Source: a virus
Length of the DNA: 30,061 bases
Virus record (IMG/VR): IMGVR_UViG_3300025450_000950
Location: 1 to 30,061 of that record
Strand: one strand, 5' to 3'
Part shown: positions 1 through 7,575 of the stretch, one piece after another
Numbering within the stretch: position 1 is the stretch's first letter
Layout: the number at the start of each line of letters is the position of its first letter
Translations under genes and position numbers: made by a program
Notes under the pieces: model-generated
Databases searched by the model: none
What the model saw: the letters and a program-made list of their open reading frames with translations, nothing else
What the model was told of the DNA's origin: nothing

Positions 1-1
1 C

Positions 2-328
2 GGTCAAGATGTCATGAGCCACGCCGTCAAGGTGGCTGAGGCTCGTATGGATGGCGTTGCAAACCGTGCCGACGCTATTCGTATGGCACAGTTTCACAAC
101 CAAGAAGCCATGAATGCTAGCAACGCTCGTAATAAGGCGTTCGCAGAGGGCAAAGACGGTAAGGGTGAGGAACTAGACAATCTTACCCAAGCCCACCTTC
201 GGGCTGCAAAAACGTGGAACAAGGTTGCCGACTACGGCAATCGGAACATCGTGTTTGACGCTTCTAAGGCAATTCGCCAAACACAGGCTGCGCTCAATCA
301 CCATGCCAACGACTACCTCAATGCATAA
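2..328 (+). CDS. helical His/Ala-rich protein, 5' end outside window
   Basis: The reading frame is open from the window edge, so this is the C-terminal part of a longer protein; the first internal Met is at 14. About 108 residues are visible. They are rich in Ala, Asn, His and Lys and look all-helical, with no membrane segment or catalytic motif. The segment AHLRAAKTWNKVA resembles AHLKAADGWGKLA in the next gene, so the two appear to share a helical-bundle module. The stop at 326-328 lies 11 nt before the next ATG and overlaps its AAAGGA ribosome-binding site, so the genes look co-transcribed. I infer that it ends another protein of the same cargo family. No function can be assigned. Confidence 0.75.
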   Translation, partial: GQDVMSHAVKVAEARMDGVANRADAIRMAQFHNQEAMNASNARNKAFAEGKDGKGEELDNLTQAHLRAAKTWNKVADYGNRNIVFDASKAIRQTQAALNHHANDYLNA

Positions 329-339
329 AGGATTTGGAA

Positions 340-1452
340 ATGTCTGACCTGAATAGTGAAATCACAGAGTGGATTGCCATCGCTAAGGGCGATAAGTGTC
401 CTCTCTGCAAGGGAACCGGCTCTATTCGGGGCGGACACGTCACTTGCCCTAAGTGTGGTGGAAAGAAAGTAGCCAAAGACGCTAACGAGTCACTTGCTAC
501 CGTTATGCGCCACGACCAAGACCACGACAACTGGCACAAGATGCACGGCGACGCACCTTGCACCTCAGAGGCAGATTGCGCTCAAAAGCGAGCCAAATAC
601 GCAGAGGTTCAGGCAGAGCAGGTCGCAAAGGGTGACGTGGATGGACACCCCTTTCACGGAAACCAATGGTCTAGCGGTGCTGGTGAAATCAACGACAAGA
701 AAGACCAAATCCGTCGTTTGATTAGTTCAGGAACTCGCAAATCGCAAATCGCACAGCGAACCGCTAGGCGCATTTCCAACCTTCACGGCGACATTGCTGG
801 CAAACTTGCCGACGCTGGAAAGTTGAACGAGGCGCAAGCACACCTAAAGGCTGCTGACGGCTGGGGCAAGTTGGCTCGCCCACCTATTGAGGGTGAGCCT
901 AATGCGTGGGGTGAAATCGGTAAGCCTGAAACGAACCCCGTCAATATGTCCGACCACGCCCTCAACGACTTTGAGCCGTGGATGAACAAGTCTGCTGAAA
1001 TCCTAAAGGGCGACGTTGTCGGACACGCATTTCACGGGAATCAATACACCGAAGCCCGAAAACTGAACGACACTCTAAAGATTGCTAACAACATGCACCT
1101 TCAGCACAGCGAGGGAGCCGACCCAGAGAGCGTGTCGGCAGAGCACGAAATTGCTGCTGCTTTGCACCGTGGTATGTCGTCGGATTTGCGTGGTTTGGCT
1201 CAACACGCCCTCGACACCGGACACCCCATAACCAGCAGTGCGCTACGTCACGCTGCTGAAATGCACACGACTGCGGCACAGGCTCACGAAGAGGCCGCCA
1301 AAGTAACTGACGAACAGGGCGTTGGACAACGGAGCGTTGACGCTGCGTTCCCTGCTGTTCGTGCCAGCCGTGAGGCAACTGAGGCAACTGACCAAGCCCT
1401 TAACATGGCACAGGACACGGGCGCAGCGCCAGTACCCCGTCTAAGTTTCTAA
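340..1452 (+). CDS. modular cargo-type protein with CPxC zinc pairs and two KGD-GH-FHGNQ motifs
   Basis: 370 residues from ATG 340, chosen because AAAGGA lies 7 nt upstream and because the N-terminus (M-S-D-L-N-S-E-I) matches that of the next gene; an in-frame TTG at 334 is less likely. In order: a short amphipathic leader; a CPLC...CPKC pair (about residues 20-45) resembling a DnaJ-type zinc ribbon; a first KGDVDGHPFHGNQW (about residue 97); a helical segment; a second KGDVVGHAFHGNQY (about residue 223); and a C-terminal helical domain rich in His and Ala. I know of no enzymatic activity for this arrangement. The repeated motif at each domain start suggests a mosaic assembled from exchangeable units. 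A virion-cargo role is inferred from the neighbours. Confidence 0.8.
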   Translation: MSDLNSEITEWIAIAKGDKCPLCKGTGSIRGGHVTCPKCGGKKVAKDANESLATVMRHDQDHDNWHKMHGDAPCTSEADCAQKRAKYAEVQAEQVAKGDVDGHPFHGNQWSSGAGEINDKKDQIRRLISSGTRKSQIAQRTARRISNLHGDIAGKLADAGKLNEAQAHLKAADGWGKLARPPIEGEPNAWGEIGKPETNPVNMSDHALNDFEPWMNKSAEILKGDVVGHAFHGNQYTEARKLNDTLKIANNMHLQHSEGADPESVSAEHEIAAALHRGMSSDLRGLAQHALDTGHPITSSALRHAAEMHTTAAQAHEEAAKVTDEQGVGQRSVDAAFPAVRASREATEATDQALNMAQDTGAAPVPRLSF

Positions 1453-1469
1453 GGATTGGAAACCTATAA

Positions 1470-2966
1470 ATGCCTGACTTGAATAGTGAAATCCAACAAT
1501 GGGTTGATTTTGCCAAAGGCGACTTTGAGGGCCACCCTTTCCGTGGTAACCAGTACGCCACGGAATCAAAAAACCTTTATGATAAGGCAGACAACATTGA
1601 GTACGCCCACAATAAAGTTGTTGACGGATATGGTTTAACCAAAAAAGAACTTTTGGCTCGACGTTCAGCCAGCCGTGCTGACGACATACAAGCGCACGAG
1701 GCGGCTGTAAAAACGCACACGGAGGTCGCACAAGGTCACCGTGAACTTGCTGAAAAACTACGTGCTGAACAGCAACGCCTAACTAAGCCGGGTAGTAAGC
1801 GAGATGCTAAGCGTATTGGAAAAGTGGCTTCCATTCACGAATCAGCCGCTTGGTATCACGATAAGGCTGCTGAAATAAACAAACAAGCGGCAATATACGC
1901 CAAAAGCATTAAGCCTATTGACTATTCGGGAGACGGGTGGCAACGCTCCGACTTTGATGGTGATGCCAGCGACGCAACGGCAACTGCCAAATATGTATCC
2001 GAGCAAGCGCACAACGCAACACTCGCTTTGGGGAATATCACCAAGTCTTTTGGTTTCCAAGTAATGACTAAAACGGACAGTGAAATCCTAAAGGGCGACA
2101 CACCCGGCCACGCATTTCACGGAAACCAATGGACTTCGTTAGGTGATAAGGCAGGCGCAATCCGTCAAGCCGACAAGTCATTGTCCTCACGTTCCACCCC
2201 AGAGGAACTGCGTCAGGTGGCTCAATGGCATCGTGACATTGCCAGTCAGCACCAGACCGCAGCACACCAGCACGAGGAAATGCCACACTTGACTAGTGCT
2301 AGTGAAATCGGTCAGGCTCGATACGATGCACTTCGCTCACACGCCGCTTCAGAAATGGGCAAGCACGATGCTGCGTCGTATCTGCACAACAAGGCGGCTG
2401 GTGAATTGGAACTTGCTGCCAAACTCAAAGAGGAACACTTGCCCAGCGGTTCATACGGCGTTCTTAGGACTGCCCAGCACACGGGCAAGCAAGCGTTCTC
2501 GGCTAGTTCAGCGGTGGAAAGCCACCCTGTAGGCGACCCAGAGTTTGCTGACCACGAAAAGGCGCAGATGGGTTCAGACCTTGCCGAACTGGGCAAGAGT
2601 GCTAAAACCATTACTGATTGGCGCAAGGAAAACAACTCACCCGGCGCACACCCCATTGAGGCAAAGCCAGCGTTCGTTCCTTACACGCCACCTGCCACCC
2701 CTGACGAGCCAATGCCTGCTGATACGTCGGGAACATCGGGAACTGACTACGGGCAGAGCGACGATTTCAGCAAGGCTATTGCCATTTGGAAAGCCAAGCA
2801 AGACCCCCGATACACAACTATCAACGTTTCACCAGACCACATGGAGGACTGGGGGCATCAGGGCTGGAACGGCGTTGATGAAAACGGCGTGGTGCGTGGC
2901 GCAAACGATTTGGATGAATCGTCAGAGGAACCCGGTCAGATGCCCATTATGGGCGTGGTGGAATAA
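1470..2966 (+). CDS. modular His/Ala-rich helical protein with two KGD-GH-FHGNQ motifs
   Basis: 498 residues. The start ATG 1470 is supported by the N-terminus M-P-D-L-N-S-E-I-x-x-W, almost the same as the preceding gene; an AAGGA lies 14 nt upstream, rather far. KGDFEGHPFRGNQY follows directly (about residues 19-32). Then comes a helical domain with a repeated A-x-x-H pattern, a second KGDTPGHAFHGNQW (about residue 209) and another His/Ala-rich helical domain. The end is a Pro-rich acidic tail (about residues 390-498) containing a QDPRYTTINVSPDHMEDWG segment. There is no signal peptide or membrane segment. The stop overlaps the Dps start as TAATG, implying translational coupling. Function unknown; probably the same class of particle-associated protein as its neighbours. 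Confidence 0.8.
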   Translation: MPDLNSEIQQWVDFAKGDFEGHPFRGNQYATESKNLYDKADNIEYAHNKVVDGYGLTKKELLARRSASRADDIQAHEAAVKTHTEVAQGHRELAEKLRAEQQRLTKPGSKRDAKRIGKVASIHESAAWYHDKAAEINKQAAIYAKSIKPIDYSGDGWQRSDFDGDASDATATAKYVSEQAHNATLALGNITKSFGFQVMTKTDSEILKGDTPGHAFHGNQWTSLGDKAGAIRQADKSLSSRSTPEELRQVAQWHRDIASQHQTAAHQHEEMPHLTSASEIGQARYDALRSHAASEMGKHDAASYLHNKAAGELELAAKLKEEHLPSGSYGVLRTAQHTGKQAFSASSAVESHPVGDPEFADHEKAQMGSDLAELGKSAKTITDWRKENNSPGAHPIEAKPAFVPYTPPATPDEPMPADTSGTSGTDYGQSDDFSKAIAIWKAKQDPRYTTINVSPDHMEDWGHQGWNGVDENGVVRGANDLDESSEEPGQMPIMGVVE

Positions 2967-3409
2967 TGAGCCAAGAACTTGCCGTAGCCCTTTCCGGCTG
3001 TCTCGCAGACGTGACGGTTATGTATCACCGCACTCACGGGCATCACTGGAACGTTGTCGGCACGGACTTTCCGCAGTATCACCTAAAGTTTGAGGAAATC
3101 TACACAGACGTGTATGAATCAATCGACCCTCTTGCTGAAAACATCCGCAAGTTGGGTGTGTTTGTTCCGTTCCGCCTCAAAGACCTGTCGGCAATGGCTT
3201 CCACCCCCGACGACGCAGTAAGCGGTTATCACCACGAAACGTTGGTTGCCGACCTCGTTTCGGTTAACGCAGAGGTGCTTCGTAGCCTCAACGTGGCTTT
3301 CCAAATCGCTAGTAGTGAAAACCAGCAGGGTATCGCTAACTTCCTCGCAGACCGCATTGACAGCCACCAGAAATGGGCGTGGCAACTCAATGCCTCGCAA
3401 CAAGGATAA
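2966..3409 (+). CDS. dps: Dps-type ferritin-like protein
   Basis: 147 residues, close to the usual Dps length. Dps proteins form 12-subunit shells that oxidise and store iron and protect DNA. The signature region HHWNVVGTDFPQYH is present. The spacing of His27, His39, Glu43, Asp54 and Glu58 matches the E. coli Dps ferroxidase ligands His51, His63, Asp67, Asp78 and Glu82, with Glu replacing the first Asp, so the site looks intact. No Lys-rich DNA-binding tail is seen. The gene overlaps the previous stop (TAATG) and is followed 2 nt later by another cargo-type gene, so it is embedded in that operon. Unlike its neighbours it has no KGD-GH-FHGNQ motif. Role inferred: protecting phage DNA from iron-driven oxidative damage, either in the cell or in the particle. 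Confidence 0.88.
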   Translation: MSQELAVALSGCLADVTVMYHRTHGHHWNVVGTDFPQYHLKFEEIYTDVYESIDPLAENIRKLGVFVPFRLKDLSAMASTPDDAVSGYHHETLVADLVSVNAEVLRSLNVAFQIASSENQQGIANFLADRIDSHQKWAWQLNASQQG

Positions 3410-3411
3410 CT

Positions 3412-3933
3412 ATGGAAAATCTTGACGCTGAAATCATTGCGTGGGTTGAGTTTGCTAAGGGCGGGCCGGGTTCTGGTGCGCAAGGTGGTCACCCCTTTGA
3501 GGGAAACCAATACACCAGTTCAACGGGCAAGCCCCTTTTGCCCAATGGTCATGATTTTCATCCCAATGGTCGCCCAATGCTAGACCGGACTAGAAGTTAT
3601 GGTTCTGTTTCTAAAAAAACTTGGGGCGACCGAAACAACACGCCAGAGGCATTATCAGGGATTACAGCAAAAGACCACGCTTCAGATTGGAATCAAGTCA
3701 AAATGACGGACACCGCCGCCAAAATTATGGAAGCGGAAAGCCGTCACTTTGACGCTCACCCTTACGCCCCCATTGGCAAGCCCGACATGAGTGGTGACGA
3801 ACGCTCGGCAGACGCTATTCCAAAGTGGCTGGTTCAGAGCGCAACCCCCAAAGACCTTGATGCCCTGACGGACAACAACTTTCACTCGTCAGTTCGCTAC
3901 ATTGAGAGCCAACGCCCCGACCTCGCTCAATAA
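3412..3933 (+). CDS. cargo-family protein with GGPGSG-type motif
   Basis: 173 residues from ATG 3412, chosen over an upstream in-frame ATG at 3373 that lies inside the Dps gene; AAGGAT precedes it. The N-terminus M-E-N-L-D-A-E-I-x-x-W-V matches the leader of the genes at 340 and 1470. It is followed by the variant linker KGGPGSGAQGGHPFEGNQY. The remaining 145 residues are hydrophilic, with HDFHPNGRPM near the start and a DNNFHSSVRYIES segment near the end. I do not recognise the domain. The 69-bp gap to the next gene contains an ATTTCACC (3971-3978) but no convincing terminator, so transcription may continue. Confidence 0.78.
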   Translation: MENLDAEIIAWVEFAKGGPGSGAQGGHPFEGNQYTSSTGKPLLPNGHDFHPNGRPMLDRTRSYGSVSKKTWGDRNNTPEALSGITAKDHASDWNQVKMTDTAAKIMEAESRHFDAHPYAPIGKPDMSGDERSADAIPKWLVQSATPKDLDALTDNNFHSSVRYIESQRPDLAQ

Positions 3934-4002
3934 AGGTTCCGCAACCATATTTCCAAAATCACGGTGTAGTATTTCACCGAATAGCCGAAAGGATTACCCC
4001 CT

Positions 4003-5451
4003 ATGATTCGCACTAACAACGCAGAGCCAACAACCGTATCGTTCGTCCAAAAGGGCGACGACAAGAACGCATCAGCAATCGCCAAGTCGCAGATTGCTCG
4101 TTTGAGCCGTGACGAGGTTGTTGCTGCTGGTCAGGTGGAAACCGCTAACTACCACTTGGTCAAGGCAACTGAGGCACTGAAGTCTAGTGAAATCGCTTAC
4201 TTCACGGCAGTTGAGAAGGCCGCTCCAAACGTGGCTGAACTGCGTAAGGCTTACAACAACGCTTTGGCTGGTCACCGTGACGCTGACAAGGCAGTCCGAA
4301 CCGCTGGTGAAACCCTGAACCTTGCCAAGTCTGCCCTCGCTGGCGTTCTTGCTGTTGCTAAGGGTCAGATTGAGAACCGCTACGGACAAATGGTGGATGA
4401 CGACTCCAGCGTTCCAAAGGCGAACGACACCACCAAGATTGACGACATTGTTGAGGTTCCGCCACGCATGATTATGAACGTAGACGGCGTTATGGTTCCC
4501 GACTTTTCACTAACGAAGCGAGCATTTTCGGCAGAGAAGCGTCAGGCTTTGGCTTCTGCTGGAAAGGCATTGCCAGACGGCTCTTTCCCAATTGAGAACA
4601 AGGGCGACCTTGCGAACGCTATTCAGGCGGTTGGTCGGGCAAAGAACCCAGCGCAAGTAAAGGCGCACATTATTACGCAAGCAAAGGCGTTGGGGGCGAC
4701 GGACGCTATCCCAGAGAGTTGGACAGGAGCCGACAGCAGTATGACTAAGAGTATTGAACGACAAATCGCTAAGGGCGCAGTGCTTGTCCTTTGCCCATCG
4801 TGTATGTCGGGTGACGACAGTTCTTGCCCGATGTGTCAGGGTATGAACGACGGTATGGTTCCACAGTCGTGGGTCACCGGCAACGAGGACGGCGACTACG
4901 AGGACGACTCCAGCGCAGACGACAGCACCCCAATGGCTAAGGCGTTCAGCACCGAGAGCCTGCTTACCCGTGAGTTTGAGAAGTCGGCTGGTTTCCTGTC
5001 CTACATCGCTAAGGGTGGCCCCGGTTCGGGCGCACAGGACGGACACACGTTCAACGGCAATCAGTGGACGGGTGGTATAAAGGCTGGCGCAAACCTGATG
5101 CACGAGCGTGAGGGTTGGAAGAACACCATCAAGCGATACAACACCAACGCTGCCGAAATGCGCAAGGAAGCCGACAGTCACGTCAAGGCTGGCGACATTG
5201 CTTCCCGTGCTGGTGACCACCGCACCGCAGCCGACCACTACCGTGCCGCCGCCAAGTCCTACATGAAGGCTCAGGGAACACAAAAGGGCAATGAGATGGT
5301 TATGCGTCTCAAGGCTGATGAGGGTCACCCCGACGCTTCACACACCGAAGCCAACGCCTACCAAGAGAACGCTCGCACCCTGCGCACCCTTTCCGCTGGC
5401 GCATCAGCAAAGGCTGACGCTGAGGAACGTGCTTTGGCGCAGACCGCCTAG
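4003..5451 (+). CDS. DUF6582-like modular cargo protein with zinc pair and GGPGSG-GH-FNGNQ motif
   Basis: 482 residues from ATG 4003, with GAAAGGA 9 nt upstream. In order: a helical N-terminal region (to about residue 125); a segment with the hallmark pattern of DUF6582, a domain recurrent in phage and mobile-element proteins (SAEKRQALASAGKALPDGSF, then AIQAVGRAKNP and ALG, about residues 175-245); a CPSC...CPMC pair (about 266-278) likely to bind zinc; an acidic linker; the motif KGGPGSGAQDGHTFNGNQW (about 337-355); and a C-terminal helical bundle rich in Ala and His. The protein therefore repeats the construction of its neighbours. The gene is followed by a strong terminator, so it closes this transcription unit. 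Biochemical role unknown. Confidence 0.8.
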   Translation: MIRTNNAEPTTVSFVQKGDDKNASAIAKSQIARLSRDEVVAAGQVETANYHLVKATEALKSSEIAYFTAVEKAAPNVAELRKAYNNALAGHRDADKAVRTAGETLNLAKSALAGVLAVAKGQIENRYGQMVDDDSSVPKANDTTKIDDIVEVPPRMIMNVDGVMVPDFSLTKRAFSAEKRQALASAGKALPDGSFPIENKGDLANAIQAVGRAKNPAQVKAHIITQAKALGATDAIPESWTGADSSMTKSIERQIAKGAVLVLCPSCMSGDDSSCPMCQGMNDGMVPQSWVTGNEDGDYEDDSSADDSTPMAKAFSTESLLTREFEKSAGFLSYIAKGGPGSGAQDGHTFNGNQWTGGIKAGANLMHEREGWKNTIKRYNTNAAEMRKEADSHVKAGDIASRAGDHRTAADHYRAAAKSYMKAQGTQKGNEMVMRLKADEGHPDASHTEANAYQENARTLRTLSAGASAKADAEERALAQTA

Positions 5452-5466
5452 TTTCCAAACTAAGAC

Positions 5467-5510
5467 AAGCCCCCTGTGCCTAGTGAAATAGGTATGGGGG
5501 GCTTTGTCTT
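5467..5510 (+). terminator. intrinsic terminator after the DUF6582-like gene
   Basis: Outer arms AAGCCCC (5467-5473) and GGGGCTT (around 5498-5504) enclose an inner stem CCTA/TAGG closing a GTGAAA loop. The U-rich stretch CTTTGTCTT follows. The loop and inner stem together spell a copy of the dispersed 9-mer TAGTGAAAT (5481-5489). Confidence 0.8.
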
Positions 5511-5513
5511 TGG

Positions 5514-5519
5514 TAAGAT
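5514..5519 (+). promoter_or_regulatory. candidate -10 element (TAAGAT) for a leaderless start
   Basis: TAAGAT is followed by 7 nt and then ATG 5527, the spacing expected if transcription begins at or next to the start codon. No clear -35 is seen. GGTAAG (5512-5517) could instead act as a weak ribosome-binding site. Confidence 0.35.
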
Positions 5520-5526
5520 GTTTGCG

Positions 5527-5781
5527 ATGAACATTATCTACTTCTACTCAATGGGTATGCCGAGTGAAGGCTCAACGGGTCTTATCTCTATAAACAACGG
5601 AACCATTGCTGAAATCGCTGGCACGGCAAAAGTGTTTGTATCTGCCTATCGCAAGAGCAACCCTGCTGAAAGCGACCAGCAAGTATTTGATTACTTTTCC
5701 GACAACTGGACTGACGGCAATACTTTCACCTTGCCTATGCTTTTGACGGGCGATGAGGTCAAGGACTTTCTAGGTTTCTAA
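5527..5781 (+). CDS. hypothetical 84-residue protein
   Basis: 84 residues from ATG 5527; an in-frame ATG at 5518 is also possible. The sequence begins M-N-I-I-Y-F-Y-S-M-G and ends D-E-V-K-D-F-L-G-F. It is neutral to acidic and soluble, with no motif I recognise and no KGD-GH-FHGNQ element. It stands alone between a terminator and the next cargo gene, and a -10-like hexamer is placed for leaderless transcription. It could be a small accessory or regulatory protein, but no function is supported. Confidence 0.6.
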   Translation: MNIIYFYSMGMPSEGSTGLISINNGTIAEIAGTAKVFVSAYRKSNPAESDQQVFDYFSDNWTDGNTFTLPMLLTGDEVKDFLGF

Positions 5782-5839
5782 TGGGGATTTCACCAAACCC
5801 GTAGTAAAGTAATGCCGATAAACCACTATGGAGTTCGGT

Positions 5840-7168
5840 ATGACTAACGAAATTGCTATTCACAAGGCTGGGAACCCCCAAGCACTTCGTGACTGGTATA
5901 ACGCTGGTGCTGATGGACAAATCAACTGGGGGCAACCCGGCGACTTTGAGGACTGCGTTGCTATTGCCGGTCAACACATTGACAACCCAGAGGGTTTTTG
6001 CCAACTTCGTCACATTGATGCCACTGGCGAGCCAGCAGGCAAGGCAAGTGGTGAAATCGCTAAGGCAGACGAGCCTGACTACACAAAGTTGATTTCTGAC
6101 CGCAAGGGCGAGCCGGATGACCAAGACCTCTACAACAAGGTGATTTCAGAGGCAAAGAGCAAGTTTGACGTGTATCCGTCGGCTGTCGCTAACGGCTGGG
6201 TCGTTCAGGAATACAAGCGTCGTGGTGGAACGTATCACAAGCCCGTAGAAAAGGGCGATTTGCCGGGGCATGAGTTTCACGGCAATCAATACACGTCTGC
6301 TCTCAAGGGTGCTGGAATCGACCCCAAAGAAGCCGTCACGGACAAGACCGATATTCACGGCGTTCTAGACAAGATGACTAATGCTGAAATCGGCAAGGGC
6401 TACGGCTATCTGGGCGAGCGTGGCAACTACCTGCGTTCCAACGGCATTTCAGGTGCTGACCGTATCAAGTTGGCGGACAAGTTGATTCAGGCAACCGCTA
6501 TCAAGAACGGGTGGAATCACCACGACTTAGCGACCTTTGTGGATAGCAAAAATGGCAGGCACTTTGGCGACGTAATGTTCGGTCAAAGCGAGGCTGGCGC
6601 ACTTGAGGAAGGGCAACGCTTCCTAGACAGGGAAATCGTGGGTATGGGTCTAAAGAAGTCCGCCCCGTTCTCTGGCGACCTTCCAAATCAGCCCAACCCC
6701 CGAACTGCGACATATATCGCACAGGCAAAGGCTCTTTCAGCACAGGGCGACGGACTTCGCCGTTTGGAAAAGTGGCAAAGTGCCTCTTTTACGCACAGTG
6801 ATGCTGCGGATGCGTATCGCAAGGCCGCACAGGGAGAAACTGGTGGAAACGCCGACATTCTCAATTCCCACGCTGACGCACAAGACCAACTTGCCAAGTA
6901 TTGCTCTTTCCTAGACAACAACACAGAACAACACAGCCCTGCTGAAATGGCTAAGGCGAACGGGGCGGTTCCTGCCTACCCCGGAACGCAGTATCAGAAC
7001 CCACCTTTTCAGCAAGGGGCGCAAGACTGGGGCTGGCTCGGTGAGGGGCAATCAACGCACACCCCCGAATACAACCCAAACCCCACGGGAACTGACCTCG
7101 TTCCCGACGACACAAGTGATTCGAGTGCTGAACCACACTCGGACTGGACTAGCGAGGATGCTCAATAA
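5840..7168 (+). CDS. modular phage protein with INWGQPGDF and YPSAVANGWVVQEY domains
   Basis: 442 residues. ATG 5840 is preferred over ATG 5828 because GGAG at 5830-5833 is ideally spaced for it. The first 60 residues carry INWGQPGDFEDCVAIAG followed by NPEGFCQLRH, a domain recurrent in phage head-associated proteins. A second recurrent domain has YPSAVANGWVVQEYKRRGG (about residues 112-131). KGDLPGHEFHGNQY begins at Lys138 and starts a helical region of about 150 residues. A further helical domain follows, and the tail is Pro/Gln/Asp-rich. No catalytic residues are apparent. The stop overlaps the next ATG (TAATG). It is built like its neighbours and likely shares their fate; the molecular role is unknown. 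Confidence 0.78.
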   Translation: MTNEIAIHKAGNPQALRDWYNAGADGQINWGQPGDFEDCVAIAGQHIDNPEGFCQLRHIDATGEPAGKASGEIAKADEPDYTKLISDRKGEPDDQDLYNKVISEAKSKFDVYPSAVANGWVVQEYKRRGGTYHKPVEKGDLPGHEFHGNQYTSALKGAGIDPKEAVTDKTDIHGVLDKMTNAEIGKGYGYLGERGNYLRSNGISGADRIKLADKLIQATAIKNGWNHHDLATFVDSKNGRHFGDVMFGQSEAGALEEGQRFLDREIVGMGLKKSAPFSGDLPNQPNPRTATYIAQAKALSAQGDGLRRLEKWQSASFTHSDAADAYRKAAQGETGGNADILNSHADAQDQLAKYCSFLDNNTEQHSPAEMAKANGAVPAYPGTQYQNPPFQQGAQDWGWLGEGQSTHTPEYNPNPTGTDLVPDDTSDSSAEPHSDWTSEDAQ

Positions 7169-7575
7169 TGGCAAGCGCAAACGATTTCACTAGAGACAGC
7201 CTTCTCGGCACAGAGGGCGTATATGCCGAGTTCTACAAAGGCGACTTTCATGGTCACGTCTTTCGTGGCAACCAGCACTCATCCGGCGGTATTGGACACT
7301 TTGACCCTTACAACGCCGTTTTCACCACCATTTGCGCCTCTGGGCATCAGAACACAGTCAAGGTGCCGCCAGCGTGGATTGGTCGCAACGCCGACGGCTC
7401 GTTCAATGGCTCTTTCACCTCTGGGGCAAGCCAAAAGAACGTCTGCGCTACTTGCTCACGCCCATTGGCAAACCGTTGGCGTTTGGTAAATGGTCGTCAG
7501 TTCTTGCCCAAGCCAACTCCGCCTACCTCTGTCGAGCAGTGGCTCGCCACCTCAACGCCCAAGTATGTCAAGTAA
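7168..7575 (+). CDS. small KGD-GH-FRGNQ protein with zinc-ribbon-like cysteines
   Basis: 135 residues, starting inside the preceding stop. A short leader is followed by KGDFHGHVFRGNQH (about residues 24-37), the shortest carrier of this motif in the window. The rest contains C-A-S-G-H and, 40 residues later, C-A-T-C, a plausible zinc ribbon. The C-terminus ends KPTPPTSVEQWLATSTPKYVK in two short pieces, a likely flexible tail. The next gene starts at 7565, overlapping by 11 nt. With one motif and one small domain, this protein shows the basic unit from which the larger neighbours appear to be assembled. Confidence 0.72.
   Translation: MASANDFTRDSLLGTEGVYAEFYKGDFHGHVFRGNQHSSGGIGHFDPYNAVFTTICASGHQNTVKVPPAWIGRNADGSFNGSFTSGASQKNVCATCSRPLANRWRLVNGRQFLPKPTPPTSVEQWLATSTPKYVK

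Noticed and set aside
2545-3093. Plus-strand ORF of 182 codons in another frame
   Set aside because: Overlaps the ends of two supported genes, is Arg/Thr/Pro-rich and has no start signal.
4510-5328. Minus-strand ORF of 272 codons
   Set aside because: Lies wholly within the supported DUF6582-like gene, has Val/Leu/Thr-rich antisense composition, no ribosome-binding site and no recognisable domain.
7490-7564. Longer start for the polyvalent protein
   Set aside because: Would overlap the preceding gene by 86 nt and adds a low-complexity segment that looks like an out-of-frame reading of that gene.
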